DNA of 64,000 bases from an uncultured Oscillospiraceae bacterium (GTDB lineage: Bacteria; Bacillota; Clostridia; Oscillospirales; Acutalibacteraceae). A model generated the notes under the pieces. That model made no database searches. It saw only the letters and a program-made list of their open reading frames with translations, and was not told where the DNA came from. Position numbers and translations under genes: made by a program. Location: the NCBI GenBank assembly GCA_900549825.1, contig URQB01000004.1, positions 91,784 through 155,783 of the forward strand, written 5' to 3'. Below are positions 1 to 7,960 of the stretch, piece after piece (position 1 is the first letter of the stretch; every line of letters starts with the position of its first letter).

Positions 1-1
1 T

Positions 2-667
2 TTGGGCGTCTATTTTCTGCTTGACCGTTTTCATGCGATCAAGGGATACACCTTTACAGATATCCTGCTATGCTCTTCGGTGATCCTGATGGCGTTTTCG
101 CTGGCCGAGTGCTTTGCCCGCGGATTTGACCAGTTCCCCAAGGCAATCTCCAATGGAGAATTCGACCGTATGTTGGTGCGGCCACGCAATGAGATTTTTC
201 AAATTCTCGCCTCCAAATTCGAGCTGACGCGGCTCGGGCGAATGCTGCAAGGCGTGATTATGCTCATCATCGCTTTTTCCCATAGCGGGATTCACTGGAC
301 GATTCTCAAAATCGTGACGCTTCTTTTCATGATCCTCGGAGGCATGATTGTTTTCTCCTGCCTGTTCCTTTTATATGCCGCGTTCAGCTTTTTTACGCTG
401 GAGGGCCTGGAGTTTATGAATATTCTGACGGACGGCTGCAAGGAATTTGGGCAGTATCCCCTTGCTGTCTATGGAAAAGCCGTCTTCACCTTCTGCACCG
501 CCGTCGTACCCTATGCATGGTTTCAGCAGATTCCGCTGGATTATCTGACGGATAAAGCCGGAAATCCCCTGCGTATGTTCGCCCCTCTGGTTTGCTTGCT
601 GTTTATAATCCCCTGCTATGCGATTTGGAGGGTTGGATTAAGGCATTATAAGTCAACTGGTTCTTAA
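2..667 (+). CDS. ABC-2 type transporter permease (DUF990-like), 5' truncated by window edge
   Basis: Membrane permease half of an ABC exporter of the ABC-2/DUF990 (ABC2_membrane_6) type. About five or six hydrophobic helices are visible (for example around residues 22-40, 84-104, 106-130 and 190-212), with the family-typical cytoplasmic stretch EFDRMLVRPRN near residue 53. The reading frame is open to the first base, so the true start and the partner ATPase lie upstream of the window and the 221 residues seen are only the C-terminal part. The substrate cannot be told. It runs towards the minus-strand tyrS gene, so the two transcripts converge. Family assignment rests on overall pattern, not on a catalytic motif. 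Confidence 0.8.
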   Translation: MGVYFLLDRFHAIKGYTFTDILLCSSVILMAFSLAECFARGFDQFPKAISNGEFDRMLVRPRNEIFQILASKFELTRLGRMLQGVIMLIIAFSHSGIHWTILKIVTLLFMILGGMIVFSCLFLLYAAFSFFTLEGLEFMNILTDGCKEFGQYPLAVYGKAVFTFCTAVVPYAWFQQIPLDYLTDKAGNPLRMFAPLVCLLFIIPCYAIWRVGLRHYKSTGS

Positions 668-722
668 TTCAGGCATTGGATTGCAGGCTCGATGTGCTGG
701 CCCGCCGGGAGCCTTGGAAAAT

Positions 723-787
723 CCTCCAGGGTATGAAAGGCATATATTCTGGTTAACCCCAGTAAAACTGGAGGTTCGTTTCATACC
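723..787. repeat. interleaved inverted repeats (pseudoknot-like order)
   Basis: Two inverted repeats interlock: CCTCCAG (723-729) with CTGGAGG (768-774), and GGTATGAAA (730-738) with TTTCATACC (779-787). The order a-b-a'-b' is that of an H-type pseudoknot rather than nested hairpins. An 8-bp palindrome GGTTAACC sits in between (751-758). It lies between the permease stop and the tyrS terminator; its function is unknown. Confidence 0.45.
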
Positions 788-805
788 TGTCCGGCAGCCA
801 ATGAA

Positions 806-842
806 AACAGGCCGTGGAACCAATACAATTCCACAGCCTGTT
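806..842 (-). terminator. tyrS transcription terminator
   Basis: On the minus strand a 14-bp stem with one mismatch (AACAGGCTGTGGAA against TTCCACGGCCTGTT) is followed by TTTTC. It lies about 95 bases after the tyrS stop codon. Confidence 0.6.
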
Positions 843-935
843 CAGAACAGCTTCGCTCTTTCACTGTTTTCCCCGTTGATCACGCGTAAACCATCTTCGA
901 ATCGTCGGCCAGAATACGATTCTACTGCCGTCGCT

Positions 936-2165
936 TTATTCGATCACAATTTTATGGAAAACCTTCTTGCCCTTCTTCACGAGCACGTGGCCCTTTTTAA
1001 AATCGGCCTTTGATACAGCCTTTGCAATGTCCGTTACGCGCTCGTCGTCCACTGTGATGCCGCCCTGCTCAATGAGCCTACGGGCCTCGCCCTTCGATTT
1101 GGCAAGAGAGGCGGCAACCAGGATATCGATCACCGTGATTGTGCCATCCTCTGCAAACTGCTCCGCTTTGAGCGCCGTTGTCGGCATATGCTCCGTGTCC
1201 GCGCTGCTGCCAAAGAGCGCCTTTGCGGCGGACTGCGCCTTGAGCGCTTCTTCCTCGCCGTGGATGAGCTTCGTCACCTCAAAGGCAAGCTTTTCCTTCG
1301 CCTGATTGAGTGCGCTGCCCTCGAGCTTTTCATATTCGGCGATCTCATCGAGCGCGATAAAGGTGAGCATCTTCATGCAATTGATCACGTCCGCGTCGTC
1401 GACATTGCGCCAGTACTGATAGAATTCATAGGGGCTGGTCTTCTCCGGATCGAGCCACACCGCTCCCTTTTCGGTCTTGCCCATCTTGCGGCCGTCGCTT
1501 GTCTGCAGGAGATTAAAGGTCATACCGCAGACCTCGCGGCCATCCATGCGGCGGTTTAATTCCACACCGCCGATGATGTTGCTCCACTGGTCGTCACCGC
1601 CGAATTCGAGCTGGCAGTCGTATTTTCGGCTGAGCACCAGGAAGTCGTAGCTCTGCATGATCATGTAGTTAAGCTCAAAGAAGGACAGGCCGCGCTCCAA
1701 ACGCTGCTTGTAGCACTCTGCCGCCAGCATTCGGTTGACGGAGAAATGCACGCCGACCTCACGCAGAAACTCGATATAGTTCAGGTTCAGCAGCCAATCC
1801 GCATTGTTGACCATCATCGCCTTGCCGTCTGAGAAATCAACCAGCTTTGACATCTGCTTCTGAAAGCAATCGATATTGTGCTGGATGGTCTCCTTGGTCA
1901 GCATCTTGCGCATATCGGTCTTGCCGGAGGGATCTCCGATCATGCCCGTGCCGCCGCCGAACAGCGCGATCGGCACATGGCCCGCGCGCTGCATGTGCGC
2001 CATGACCATGATCTGCACGAAATGGCCCACATGCAGGCTGTCCGCCGTGGGGTCAAAGCCGATATAGAATTTGATCTTCTGGGTCTCCATCAGCTCCCGG
2101 ATTTTTTCTTCGTTGGTCATCTGCGCGATCATGCCGCGCGCCTTCAGCTCGTCAAATACGCTCAT
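936..2165 (-). CDS. tyrS: tyrosyl-tRNA synthetase
   Basis: Class I aminoacyl-tRNA synthetase that charges tRNA-Tyr in the cytoplasm. The protein is 409 residues, normal for bacterial TyrRS. It has the HIGH-type motif HVGH at about 45-48, the KMSKS-type motif KMGKT at about 227-231, the tyrosine/ATP-pocket region FGGDDQW near 188, and a C-terminal S4 RNA-binding domain from about 345. The ATG at 2165 is chosen because GGGAGGT precedes it and homologues begin MxVFDEL; an in-frame ATG 13 codons upstream has no ribosome site. Expression is controlled by the T-box leader directly upstream, and a terminator follows at 806-842. The C-terminal end is complete. Confidence 0.97.
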   Translation of the reverse strand: MSVFDELKARGMIAQMTNEEKIRELMETQKIKFYIGFDPTADSLHVGHFVQIMVMAHMQRAGHVPIALFGGGTGMIGDPSGKTDMRKMLTKETIQHNIDCFQKQMSKLVDFSDGKAMMVNNADWLLNLNYIEFLREVGVHFSVNRMLAAECYKQRLERGLSFFELNYMIMQSYDFLVLSRKYDCQLEFGGDDQWSNIIGGVELNRRMDGREVCGMTFNLLQTSDGRKMGKTEKGAVWLDPEKTSPYEFYQYWRNVDDADVINCMKMLTFIALDEIAEYEKLEGSALNQAKEKLAFEVTKLIHGEEEALKAQSAAKALFGSSADTEHMPTTALKAEQFAEDGTITVIDILVAASLAKSKGEARRLIEQGGITVDDERVTDIAKAVSKADFKKGHVLVKKGKKVFHKIVIE

Positions 2166-2211
2166 TTCAAATACCTCCCAAATTCTTCCGATGCAGAAGG
2201 ACAAAGAAAAA

Positions 2212-2240
2212 CGCCCTCTGCAATTAAATTACAGAGGGCG
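2212..2240 (-). terminator. T-box conditional terminator
   Basis: Perfect 9-bp stem CGCCCTCTG/CAGAGGGCG with an 11-base AT-rich loop, followed on the minus strand by TTTTTC. This is the expression platform of the tyrS T-box. Confidence 0.92.
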
Positions 2241-2478
2241 GACAAGCCGCGGTACCACCTCTATTTACCGCTTTCTCACGAAAGCGGCCTCGCCGGGTAC
2301 GCTCGTAAAACGATAAATACCCTCGCGCTGTAACGGGCGCTGCCGGCGCGGCCTACTGGAAAACCGTTCAGCCTTGCGGCTCAAAGATGTATTTCACAGT
2401 GCGCCCGCGTTTCCTTCCACCAGCCGGAAACTCTCTGTGCCGGACGGGAGCCGCTACTTCTTCTTATCTCAGCCGTTG
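2212..2478 (-). promoter_or_regulatory. T-box riboswitch leader of tyrS (Tyr specifier UAC)
   Basis: The RNA senses uncharged tRNA-Tyr. On the minus strand the conserved T-box AGAGGTGGTACCGCGG is at 2263-2248; the variable base is U, which matches an A discriminator as in tRNA-Tyr. Stem I carries the AGAGAG and GCTGGTGGAA elements, then GTGAAA, the specifier TAC (2391-2389) and ATCTTTGAGC. The leader ends in the terminator at 2212-2240. The T-box arm can pair to form the antiterminator when uncharged tRNA binds. All diagnostic elements are in order. Confidence 0.95.
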
Positions 2479-2483
2479 ACTGG

Positions 2484-2512
2484 ATTATAACCGCTGCGGG
2501 GAAAAAAGTCAA
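2484..2512 (-). promoter_or_regulatory. sigma-A-type promoter of the tyrS leader
   Basis: Minus-strand TTGACT (2512-2507), a 17-bp spacer and TATAAT (2489-2484), a near-consensus match placed just upstream of the first T-box stem. Confidence 0.88.
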
Positions 2513-2805
2513 GGGCCTGATTCCAAAGAAAATTGCAGACGGAATCACTGCTGCGCTCCTGCCCCCTTCGCCATGTTCCCGCCGATATCGGCCCGGATGC
2601 AGATGGACTGCCGTAAAACCGCTTTCGGGCAGACCGCCTCCCCGCTATTAAGGCAAGCGTATACCGCGCGCGGATTGCACAGAGCGCTGCTGGCCGCATT
2701 GACGATGGCTCTGCAACTACGTAGTTCAACGTAATTACAGAGCTTTTTAGATGTATCGGAATACATATATTTTTATCTCATGCAACAGGAATAATCGCGC
2801 TTATA
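2513..2805. other. stretch without a convincing gene
   Basis: About 290 bases between the tyrS promoter and the ferritin-like gene. A minus-strand reading frame of 73 codons (2545-2766) has no recognisable family or ribosome site and I do not call it. A 12-bp palindrome AACTACGTAGTT (2715-2726) sits inside a hairpin, GCTCTG (2708-2713) with CAGAGC (2738-2743), followed on the plus strand by TTTTT; it may be a weak plus-strand terminator. Confidence 0.3.
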
Positions 2806-3330
2806 TCAGGTTACTTGCTCTAACATCGTCTGGAAAATTTCTATGTGATGCTTCTCGTCAAGTATGATCCGTTTTAAAATTTTTACAATATTCGTATCGC
2901 AGATCGTTTCCGCCTGCCTAGTATATTTTTTTATGGTAGCCTCTTCGCCTTGAATAGAATTTTCAATGACTTCCCGTATTTTTCGCGGATAAGAATTATA
3001 AGCTGGCGTCCAATAGCACATACCCTGATTTTCCATACTCCATAGACGCGGGTCTAATCCCATCTGAGAGGCTAATGTTGCAAATATGTCCAGATGATGC
3101 ATTTCGACCATGCTGATTTTATGGAAACACTGAGCGAAATCCGCATAGTCAGGATTCACGATTACGCTGTTGTAGAAATACAAACTGACCGCTGTCATCT
3201 CCGAATGGTTGCTCCCTATATTGCTTAACATGGCATAAGCATAGTCCCTTCGGCGGCTTTCTGTTTGTATCGGGGGATAAGGAAGGTCAATCGTAACCTT
3301 GCATTCATGATTATGGTGCTGACTCATCAT
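2806..3330 (-). CDS. ferritin-like di-iron domain protein
   Basis: Four-helix-bundle ferritin/rubrerythrin-like protein of about 174 residues. Metal-ligand pattern: a Glu in SEMTAVSLYFYN (helix 1), EMHH in helix 2, EEATIKKY in helix 3 and DEKHH in helix 4, as in small Firmicute ferritin-like proteins of unknown substrate. The conserved DPRLW and MxYWxPxYNxYP stretches between the helix pairs mark the same group. Start at 3330, or the adjacent ATG at 3327, because TCCTCCT on the plus strand (AGGAGGA on the coding strand) lies 5-8 bases before it; an earlier in-frame ATG at 3357 lies upstream of that site. Role inferred: iron or redox handling; no partner gene adjoins it. Confidence 0.8.
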   Translation of the reverse strand: MMSQHHNHECKVTIDLPYPPIQTESRRRDYAYAMLSNIGSNHSEMTAVSLYFYNSVIVNPDYADFAQCFHKISMVEMHHLDIFATLASQMGLDPRLWSMENQGMCYWTPAYNSYPRKIREVIENSIQGEEATIKKYTRQAETICDTNIVKILKRIILDEKHHIEIFQTMLEQVT

Positions 3331-3508
3331 TGGGCTTCCTCCTGAAAAACTCATCATTTACATAAGAACCGCTCAATGATCATTATGAACCATGCAAGGA
3401 AGTTATGACTGGATGGATGACTTTCGCCCGAAAACACCTGTGCTCACCGTCTATCACCCCTCCCTTTAAATTCAAAACAGTCCGGAATCAGGCTCAACAC
3501 GTACAATT

Positions 3509-3606
3509 AAAAAATAGCCGGTAACTTCCTGTATCCTGCAGGCAGCGGCAGACCTTTGATCAGCCAGTTGACAGAAAGGTCTGCTTTGTTACTCGCTGCG
3601 CTTCGT
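3509..3606. repeat. dispersed intergenic repeat, copy 1
   Basis: Block A (3509-3547, containing ATAGCCGGTAACTTCCTG and GCAGGCAGCG) is followed by an inverted repeat GCAGACCTTT (3548-3557)/AAAGGTCTGC (3575-3584) that runs into block B (GGTCTGCTTTGTTACTCGCT, then GCGCTTCGT, to 3606). Blocks A and B recur in opposite order at 63926-64000. No open frame explains it. Confidence 0.65.
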
Positions 3607-3683
3607 CATTCTCCCTTCTCTTTATTTTCCAAAAAATATGCCATCCCCGCTCAACAGCTGAGATCACTTTTTCGACAGGCTGT

Positions 3684-3721
3684 AAGAAGAACCGGAAGCA
3701 GTAAAGCTTCCGGTTCTTCTT
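3684..3721. terminator. strong hairpin downstream of spoVM
   Basis: Perfect 16-bp stem (3684-3699 with 3706-3721) and a 6-base loop AGTAAA. The U-rich tract ATTTTGTTTTT follows on the plus strand, while on the minus strand, where the spoVM operon ends 32 bases before, no U-run follows directly. It probably marks the end of the long operon, but orientation is ambiguous. Confidence 0.6.
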
Positions 3722-3752
3722 ATTTTGTTTTTATGTATCTCCAGGTAAAGAG

Positions 3753-3839
3753 TTACACACCGTCCGATTTTTTAATCCCGAAAATGAGGCGTAGGATTCC
3801 GCTTAAGAGCTTAGGACTGCGGAAAGAAACAACTTTCAT
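3753..3839 (-). CDS. spoVM: stage V sporulation protein M (SpoVM), 28 aa
   Basis: Tiny amphipathic-helix protein that sits on the convex forespore membrane and recruits the SpoIVA coat basement layer. The 28-residue product starts MKVVSFRSPKLLSGILRLIF and continues GIKKSDGV. It keeps the SpoVM pattern: a short polar start, the helix-breaking Pro near position 9, an L-x-G-I-x-R hydrophobic helix and a Lys-rich tail. AGGAGGA (3846-3852) precedes the ATG at 3839. It follows thiN at the end of the yloC-to-spoVM operon, exactly where B. subtilis has spoVM, which strongly supports the call. Such short genes are easily missed by automatic annotation. Confidence 0.88.
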   Translation of the reverse strand: MKVVSFRSPKLLSGILRLIFGIKKSDGV

Positions 3840-3850
3840 ACTAAGTCCTC

Positions 3851-4012
3851 CTAACAAAAGTTTCTGCACAGAGCCACGCCAAACAGCACCAGCAGGGCCG
3901 CCAACACGGCGAGTAAAAACTGCGCCGGAAAAAAGCGGGCCACCAAAAGCCCGGCGCCGAACGCAATCAAGATCATTCCCCTGCTGTTTCCCCGGCATCT
4001 CACAGACAGCAC
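3851..4012 (-). CDS. small membrane protein between thiN and spoVM
   Basis: About 53 residues, mostly hydrophobic: a short basic N-terminus (VRCRGNSRG) followed by about 35 apolar residues that could form a hairpin of two helices around FFPAQ, ending in ALCRNFC. Start is taken as GTG at 4012 with a weak AGGGA site; an upstream TTG at 4120 would give 89 residues with a non-conserved-looking extension. Its stop codon lies at the edge of the spoVM ribosome site, so the two are probably translated together. No named family recognised; position suggests a sporulation or envelope role, which is inference. Confidence 0.55.
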   Translation of the reverse strand: MLSVRCRGNSRGMILIAFGAGLLVARFFPAQFLLAVLAALLVLFGVALCRNFC

Positions 4013-4127
4013 CGTCCCTGCGCAAGATGGAGGGTTCCACCTCCAAGCATCTGTCTTTCCCACATGCTCACTTCCAGTATATGCTGCTCCCGCATAAGCG
4101 TGCGCAAAAATTGCGTCCAACTGAATC

Positions 4128-4754
4128 TCAATCTTGCGAAAACAAGAGCAGAAGCGTCCCTCTTTTCACAGAGACCGCGGCGCCGGAAGGGAGAATTTCA
4201 TTGCTGACGCCGAGCGTGCAGTATGGATCCATGTCATAATCCTTCAGAGGATACTTGACGCCTCTTAAAGATACGCCATGTGCAGCGCCGCCGTAAGGAA
4301 AAACTGACATTTTGAAGCCTGGACAGGGCGGAATCGCCATTTCGGCATTACGCAGCAGGATTGCCGCGTTCTTTTCATCACGCAATACGGCCTTCGCATG
4401 ATGGGCGGCGGCATAGGCCAGCACAGTAAAATTTGCAACCGTATGATCCAGCCGTCCCCCTAATCCGCCCAGAATCAAAAAATTACGGAATCCCCGCTCC
4501 AGCCCTCTTTTGAGCGCGAGAAGCATATCGGTATCGTCCTTTTCAGGCGGATAAGAATCTATTTCACAGCCGGCATCCTCTGGAATCCGCATGGAGTCGA
4601 AATCCCCGATCAGGAGATCCGGCAGGAGCCCCATCTTACGGGCATGTGCATATCCTCCATCCGCACAGAGGATAAAATCATCCTGCTGCAAAAAAGAACG
4701 GCTTGTTTGATAGTCCTGAATCGGCCCGGCACCCAAAATAACACATCTTGCCAT
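4128..4754 (-). CDS. thiN: thiamine pyrophosphokinase
   Basis: Transfers pyrophosphate from ATP to thiamine to make thiamine diphosphate. About 208 residues. Signature features are CADGGYAHA near 30, GDFDSM near 50, DTDMLLAL near 75 and the G-G-x-G-G-R-x-D-H stretch near 95, which together form the substrate and Mg sites. The C-terminal half forms the thiamine-binding beta domain ending SVKRGTLLLLF. ATG at 4754 chosen because GAGGGAAG lies just upstream and the protein then begins MARCVILGAG; an in-frame ATG at 4796 would overlap rsgA. It lies 26 bases after rsgA; the B. subtilis equivalent is yloS/thiN, where rpe intervenes but is missing here. Confidence 0.92.
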   Translation of the reverse strand: MARCVILGAGPIQDYQTSRSFLQQDDFILCADGGYAHARKMGLLPDLLIGDFDSMRIPEDAGCEIDSYPPEKDDTDMLLALKRGLERGFRNFLILGGLGGRLDHTVANFTVLAYAAAHHAKAVLRDEKNAAILLRNAEMAIPPCPGFKMSVFPYGGAAHGVSLRGVKYPLKDYDMDPYCTLGVSNEILPSGAAVSVKRGTLLLLFSQD

Positions 4755-4780
4755 ACAGCTTCCCTCTTTCTCCCGGCTGC

Positions 4781-5698
4781 TCAGCCGGTTTCCCAATCTT
4801 TCAGGTCCTTTACCGCCTCATAAAGCGCCACATAGCTCATATGCCGCTCAGGCTCAATCTCTCCGTCCTCAACTGCCTGCAAAATCGCGCAGCCCTTATC
4901 CTTCGTATGGGTACAGCTCGAAAACTGACAACGGCCGAGATAAGGCAAGAATTCCGGAAAACAAAACGGAAGCTCATCCTTCCGGATCACTTCGCTTTTC
5001 TCCAAATCCAACGAGGAAAAACCGGGCGTATCCGCAACCAGGCCGTCAGCCAGATGAAAAATCTCAGCTTGACGGGTGGTGTGCCTCCCGCGCCCAAGCT
5101 TCTCGCTGATCTCGCCGGTAGGCAAATGCAGGGAAATGTCCAGGCAATTGAGCAGCGATGATTTGCCAACGCCAGAATTCCCTGTAAAGGCGCTTAGCTT
5201 TCCACGCAGCGCCTCTCTGACTTCAGGCACACCGTCTCCTGTATAACATGAGACTGAAAAAGCAGGCACCCCGGCGTGTTGATAGATCTTGACAAGCTTA
5301 TCTGCTTTACGCAAATCGGCCTTTGTAAAGACCAACAGCGGATCAATCCGTTTGGAGACAGCGATCGCCGTTAATTGATCCAGCAGCAGAAGATTCGGAG
5401 CCGGTTCACACGTCGAAGCTACAATCACCAACTGATCCAGATTCGCAAGCGGAGGCCGCCGCAGCATATTTTTACGGGGCAGAATTTCATCGATGGTATT
5501 CTCTTGCTCCGACAACCCCACTGTAATACGCACAGAATCGCCAACAAGGGGCGGCTGTTTCCGCTTGCGAAAAATGCCTCTCGCCCTGCATTCATATACC
5601 GCATCGGCGGCTTCTACATAATAGAAGCCGCCGATTCCTTTTACGATCAATCCGTTTAACTGCAAAACAGATCCCACTTTTCCGTATACTAAATTCAC
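4781..5698 (-). CDS. rsgA: ribosome small-subunit-dependent GTPase A
   Basis: Circularly permuted GTPase that helps late 30S subunit maturation. Order: OB-fold N-terminus (about 10-80), G4 TKAD (125-128), G1 P-loop GNSGVGKSS (173-181), G3 DTPG (223-226), then the zinc knuckle with C257, C262, H264 and C270. About 305 residues, normal length. The start is uncertain: GTG at 5698 lies 8 bases after the prkC stop without a clear ribosome site, so it may be translated by coupling; a TTG 11 codons later is possible. Confidence 0.95.
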   Translation of the reverse strand: MNLVYGKVGSVLQLNGLIVKGIGGFYYVEAADAVYECRARGIFRKRKQPPLVGDSVRITVGLSEQENTIDEILPRKNMLRRPPLANLDQLVIVASTCEPAPNLLLLDQLTAIAVSKRIDPLLVFTKADLRKADKLVKIYQHAGVPAFSVSCYTGDGVPEVREALRGKLSAFTGNSGVGKSSLLNCLDISLHLPTGEISEKLGRGRHTTRQAEIFHLADGLVADTPGFSSLDLEKSEVIRKDELPFCFPEFLPYLGRCQFSSCTHTKDKGCAILQAVEDGEIEPERHMSYVALYEAVKDLKDWETG

Positions 5699-5706
5699 TG
5701 AAAAAA

Positions 5707-7920
5707 TCAGTCGGCCGGCGCCGTATCCGGATTCGCTGGTCCCCCGCCGAGGCTGCCGCCAGAGCTCACCGTAATCGTTACTTTGGAACCATATCCCGCC
5801 GTTCTGTCGGCGGTGGGCTCCTGCATGAACACAAGACCGGCCTCCATACTCAGGTTGATTCTGGTTTTTACTTCTACCTTGAACCCGCGGGCTTTTAATT
5901 CTTCTTCCGCCGCTGCCTGACTAAGGCCGTAGACGCTTGGTACGGTAACCTTGAAGTTTTCATAAGAATATTTATCGTCTGTCTTTGTGCCGGTCGTAAA
6001 GTCAAAAGTGCATTCGTAAATCGTATCGCCATTCAGGGTAACGGTAAATCTCCTGCCGGAACCACTGCCCTTTACATCGATATTGACTGGGCTGCCATTG
6101 AGCAGGATCGACTGATCATATACTTTCTCCGTGCCGTCCAGATAAGCTCTGAGGGTCGCTTCCGTATTGGCAACATTCGGCATATTATCAAGCCGGATGG
6201 TGTATTGCTTTGGTTCGCCGCTGCCGTTGCTTACCGTAACGCCAATCTTACTGTTCTTTGCAATTTTTGTTCCTGCCGTAACACTCTGACCAATGATCGT
6301 GTCCTTCGGATGTTCACTGTCCTCATACTTAATATCGCTGGTATTCAGCTCAAGGCCATAGCCTTCCAAAATCATCTTTGCAACATCCAGCGTGTTTTTG
6401 CCAATCTCCAAATCAGGCATTTCGACAGAATTGGTATCCTCGCCAGTGTTGACCTGAATATAAATCGTCGTATCAGCAGAAACCTTGGTACCTGCCGACG
6501 GGACCGTCTGAACCACCTGGCCCTCTTTCAAATCGGCATCATAGACACCGATCGGGCTGCTGGATACATTGAAGCCTTTCGCAATCAGCTTCTGCTTTGC
6601 CTCTTCAAAAGTGGAGCCGCGGACATCTGGAATTTCAATATCTCCGCCGCTTTTGACAAGCTTTATAACGATCTTCCCGTTCTTACGCATTGTTTTTCCC
6701 TCCGCATAGGCGGGGGACTGCTCGGCAACGGTGTTGGGAGATTTGGTGGAATCGACAATGGTCTCATCAGATACCTGGATATCATAATCGGCATACTTAT
6801 CCTTCAGGTAAGGCTGAATGTCATTATAGTAATCCAGGTCGACCAGATTCGGGATTTTGACGCGGCCTCCACCCAGTATGCCTGTGCCAAACAGGATACC
6901 GATGATGATGCCGACAACCGCAAGACCCGCGACAATGCCGATCAGGATAGGCAGAGTCTTCTTCCGCGAGGAAGACTCCTCCTCATAGGAATCCTCCGGC
7001 TCCGGCGGAACAACCGGACGAACCTTTCCGGTATCTTCAATATATTTGGTGGGCTCATTGTCCACAAAGCAGGCATAGTTGAATTTGATATTCGGGTTAC
7101 GCTTGAATTCATCCAGATCCAGCAGCATTTCGGCGGCGGACTGATAGCGGTCCCGCACATCCTTCTGCATGGCCTTCATCGTAATCTGCTCCAGGCCGAT
7201 CGGAATCTGATCGTTGAGCTCGCGCGGGCTCTTCGGATCGGACTGCAGCTGCATAATCGCCACGGAAACGGCGCTGTCCGACTGGAATGGCAGCTGGCCC
7301 GTCAGCATCTCATAGAGCACGACGCCCACAGAATAAAGATCCGCCTTATCGTCCGTTATTTCGCCTCGCGCCTGTTCCGGGCTGATATAATGGACGGAAC
7401 CGATCGCGCTCTCCGTCATCGTCCGGGTTTCGCTGCGGCTGAAGCGTGCGATGCCGAAATCCGTCACCTTGATATTGCCGTTTTGCAGGAGCATGATATT
7501 CTGCGGCTTGATATCGCGATGCACAATGCCCTTGTCATGCGCGTGCTGAAGGGCACGCAGGATTTGCGTGACAAAATGCACGGCTTCCTTCCAGCTGATC
7601 ACCTTCTGCTGCTCGATATACTCCTTCAGCGTGATGCCCTCAACATATTCCATCACGATATACTGCAGCCGGTCGCCGAAGCTTACGTCATACACCTTGA
7701 CGATATTGGGATGAGAGAGGACGGCAATTGCCTTCGACTCATTTTTGAAGCGGCGGCGGAATTCCTCATTTTGAAGGAACTCCTCTTTCAGGATTTTGAC
7801 TGCGACGATCCTGTCATCAATATTATCGTAGGCCTTGTAAACGACGGCCATACCGCCGACGCCGATGATCTCCTGAATTTCGTAACGGCCGTCCAGCCGC
7901 TTCCCAACATAATTTTCCAT
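5707..7920 (-). CDS. prkC: PASTA-domain Ser/Thr protein kinase PrkC
   Basis: Membrane receptor kinase that senses muropeptides and cell-wall precursors; in Bacillus it triggers germination. 737 residues. Kinase domain 1-275 with glycine loop GVGGMAVV (20-27), catalytic Lys42, HRDIKPQN (134-141) and DFG (154-156). A single membrane helix lies at about 323-348. Outside are PASTA repeats at about 353-421, 422-494 and 495-565, then a non-PASTA insert of about 95 residues with IRLDNMPNV, then a final PASTA repeat (about 665-725). ATG at 7920 preceded by AAAGGATGG; the longer frame overlaps prpC. It follows its phosphatase prpC by 40 bases, the usual pairing. Confidence 0.96.
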   Translation of the reverse strand: MENYVGKRLDGRYEIQEIIGVGGMAVVYKAYDNIDDRIVAVKILKEEFLQNEEFRRRFKNESKAIAVLSHPNIVKVYDVSFGDRLQYIVMEYVEGITLKEYIEQQKVISWKEAVHFVTQILRALQHAHDKGIVHRDIKPQNIMLLQNGNIKVTDFGIARFSRSETRTMTESAIGSVHYISPEQARGEITDDKADLYSVGVVLYEMLTGQLPFQSDSAVSVAIMQLQSDPKSPRELNDQIPIGLEQITMKAMQKDVRDRYQSAAEMLLDLDEFKRNPNIKFNYACFVDNEPTKYIEDTGKVRPVVPPEPEDSYEEESSSRKKTLPILIGIVAGLAVVGIIIGILFGTGILGGGRVKIPNLVDLDYYNDIQPYLKDKYADYDIQVSDETIVDSTKSPNTVAEQSPAYAEGKTMRKNGKIVIKLVKSGGDIEIPDVRGSTFEEAKQKLIAKGFNVSSSPIGVYDADLKEGQVVQTVPSAGTKVSADTTIYIQVNTGEDTNSVEMPDLEIGKNTLDVAKMILEGYGLELNTSDIKYEDSEHPKDTIIGQSVTAGTKIAKNSKIGVTVSNGSGEPKQYTIRLDNMPNVANTEATLRAYLDGTEKVYDQSILLNGSPVNIDVKGSGSGRRFTVTLNGDTIYECTFDFTTGTKTDDKYSYENFKVTVPSVYGLSQAAAEEELKARGFKVEVKTRINLSMEAGLVFMQEPTADRTAGYGSKVTITVSSGGSLGGGPANPDTAPAD

Positions 7921-7960
7921 GTGTAACCATCCTTTCGTAGAAGCCGGAAATGACTGCGCA

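Noticed and set aside
2545..2766. 73-codon minus-strand frame between tyrS and the ferritin-like gene
   Set aside because: No ribosome site, no family, and it includes a palindrome and terminator-like hairpin.
3556..4239. 227-codon plus-strand frame across spoVM and thiN
   Set aside because: It runs through a repeat and a terminator hairpin and is antisense to three minus-strand genes with ribosome sites.
6205..7926. 573-codon open frame on the plus strand opposite prkC
   Set aside because: It lies wholly antisense to a certain kinase gene, has no ribosome site or family pattern, and its composition follows the opposite strand's codons.
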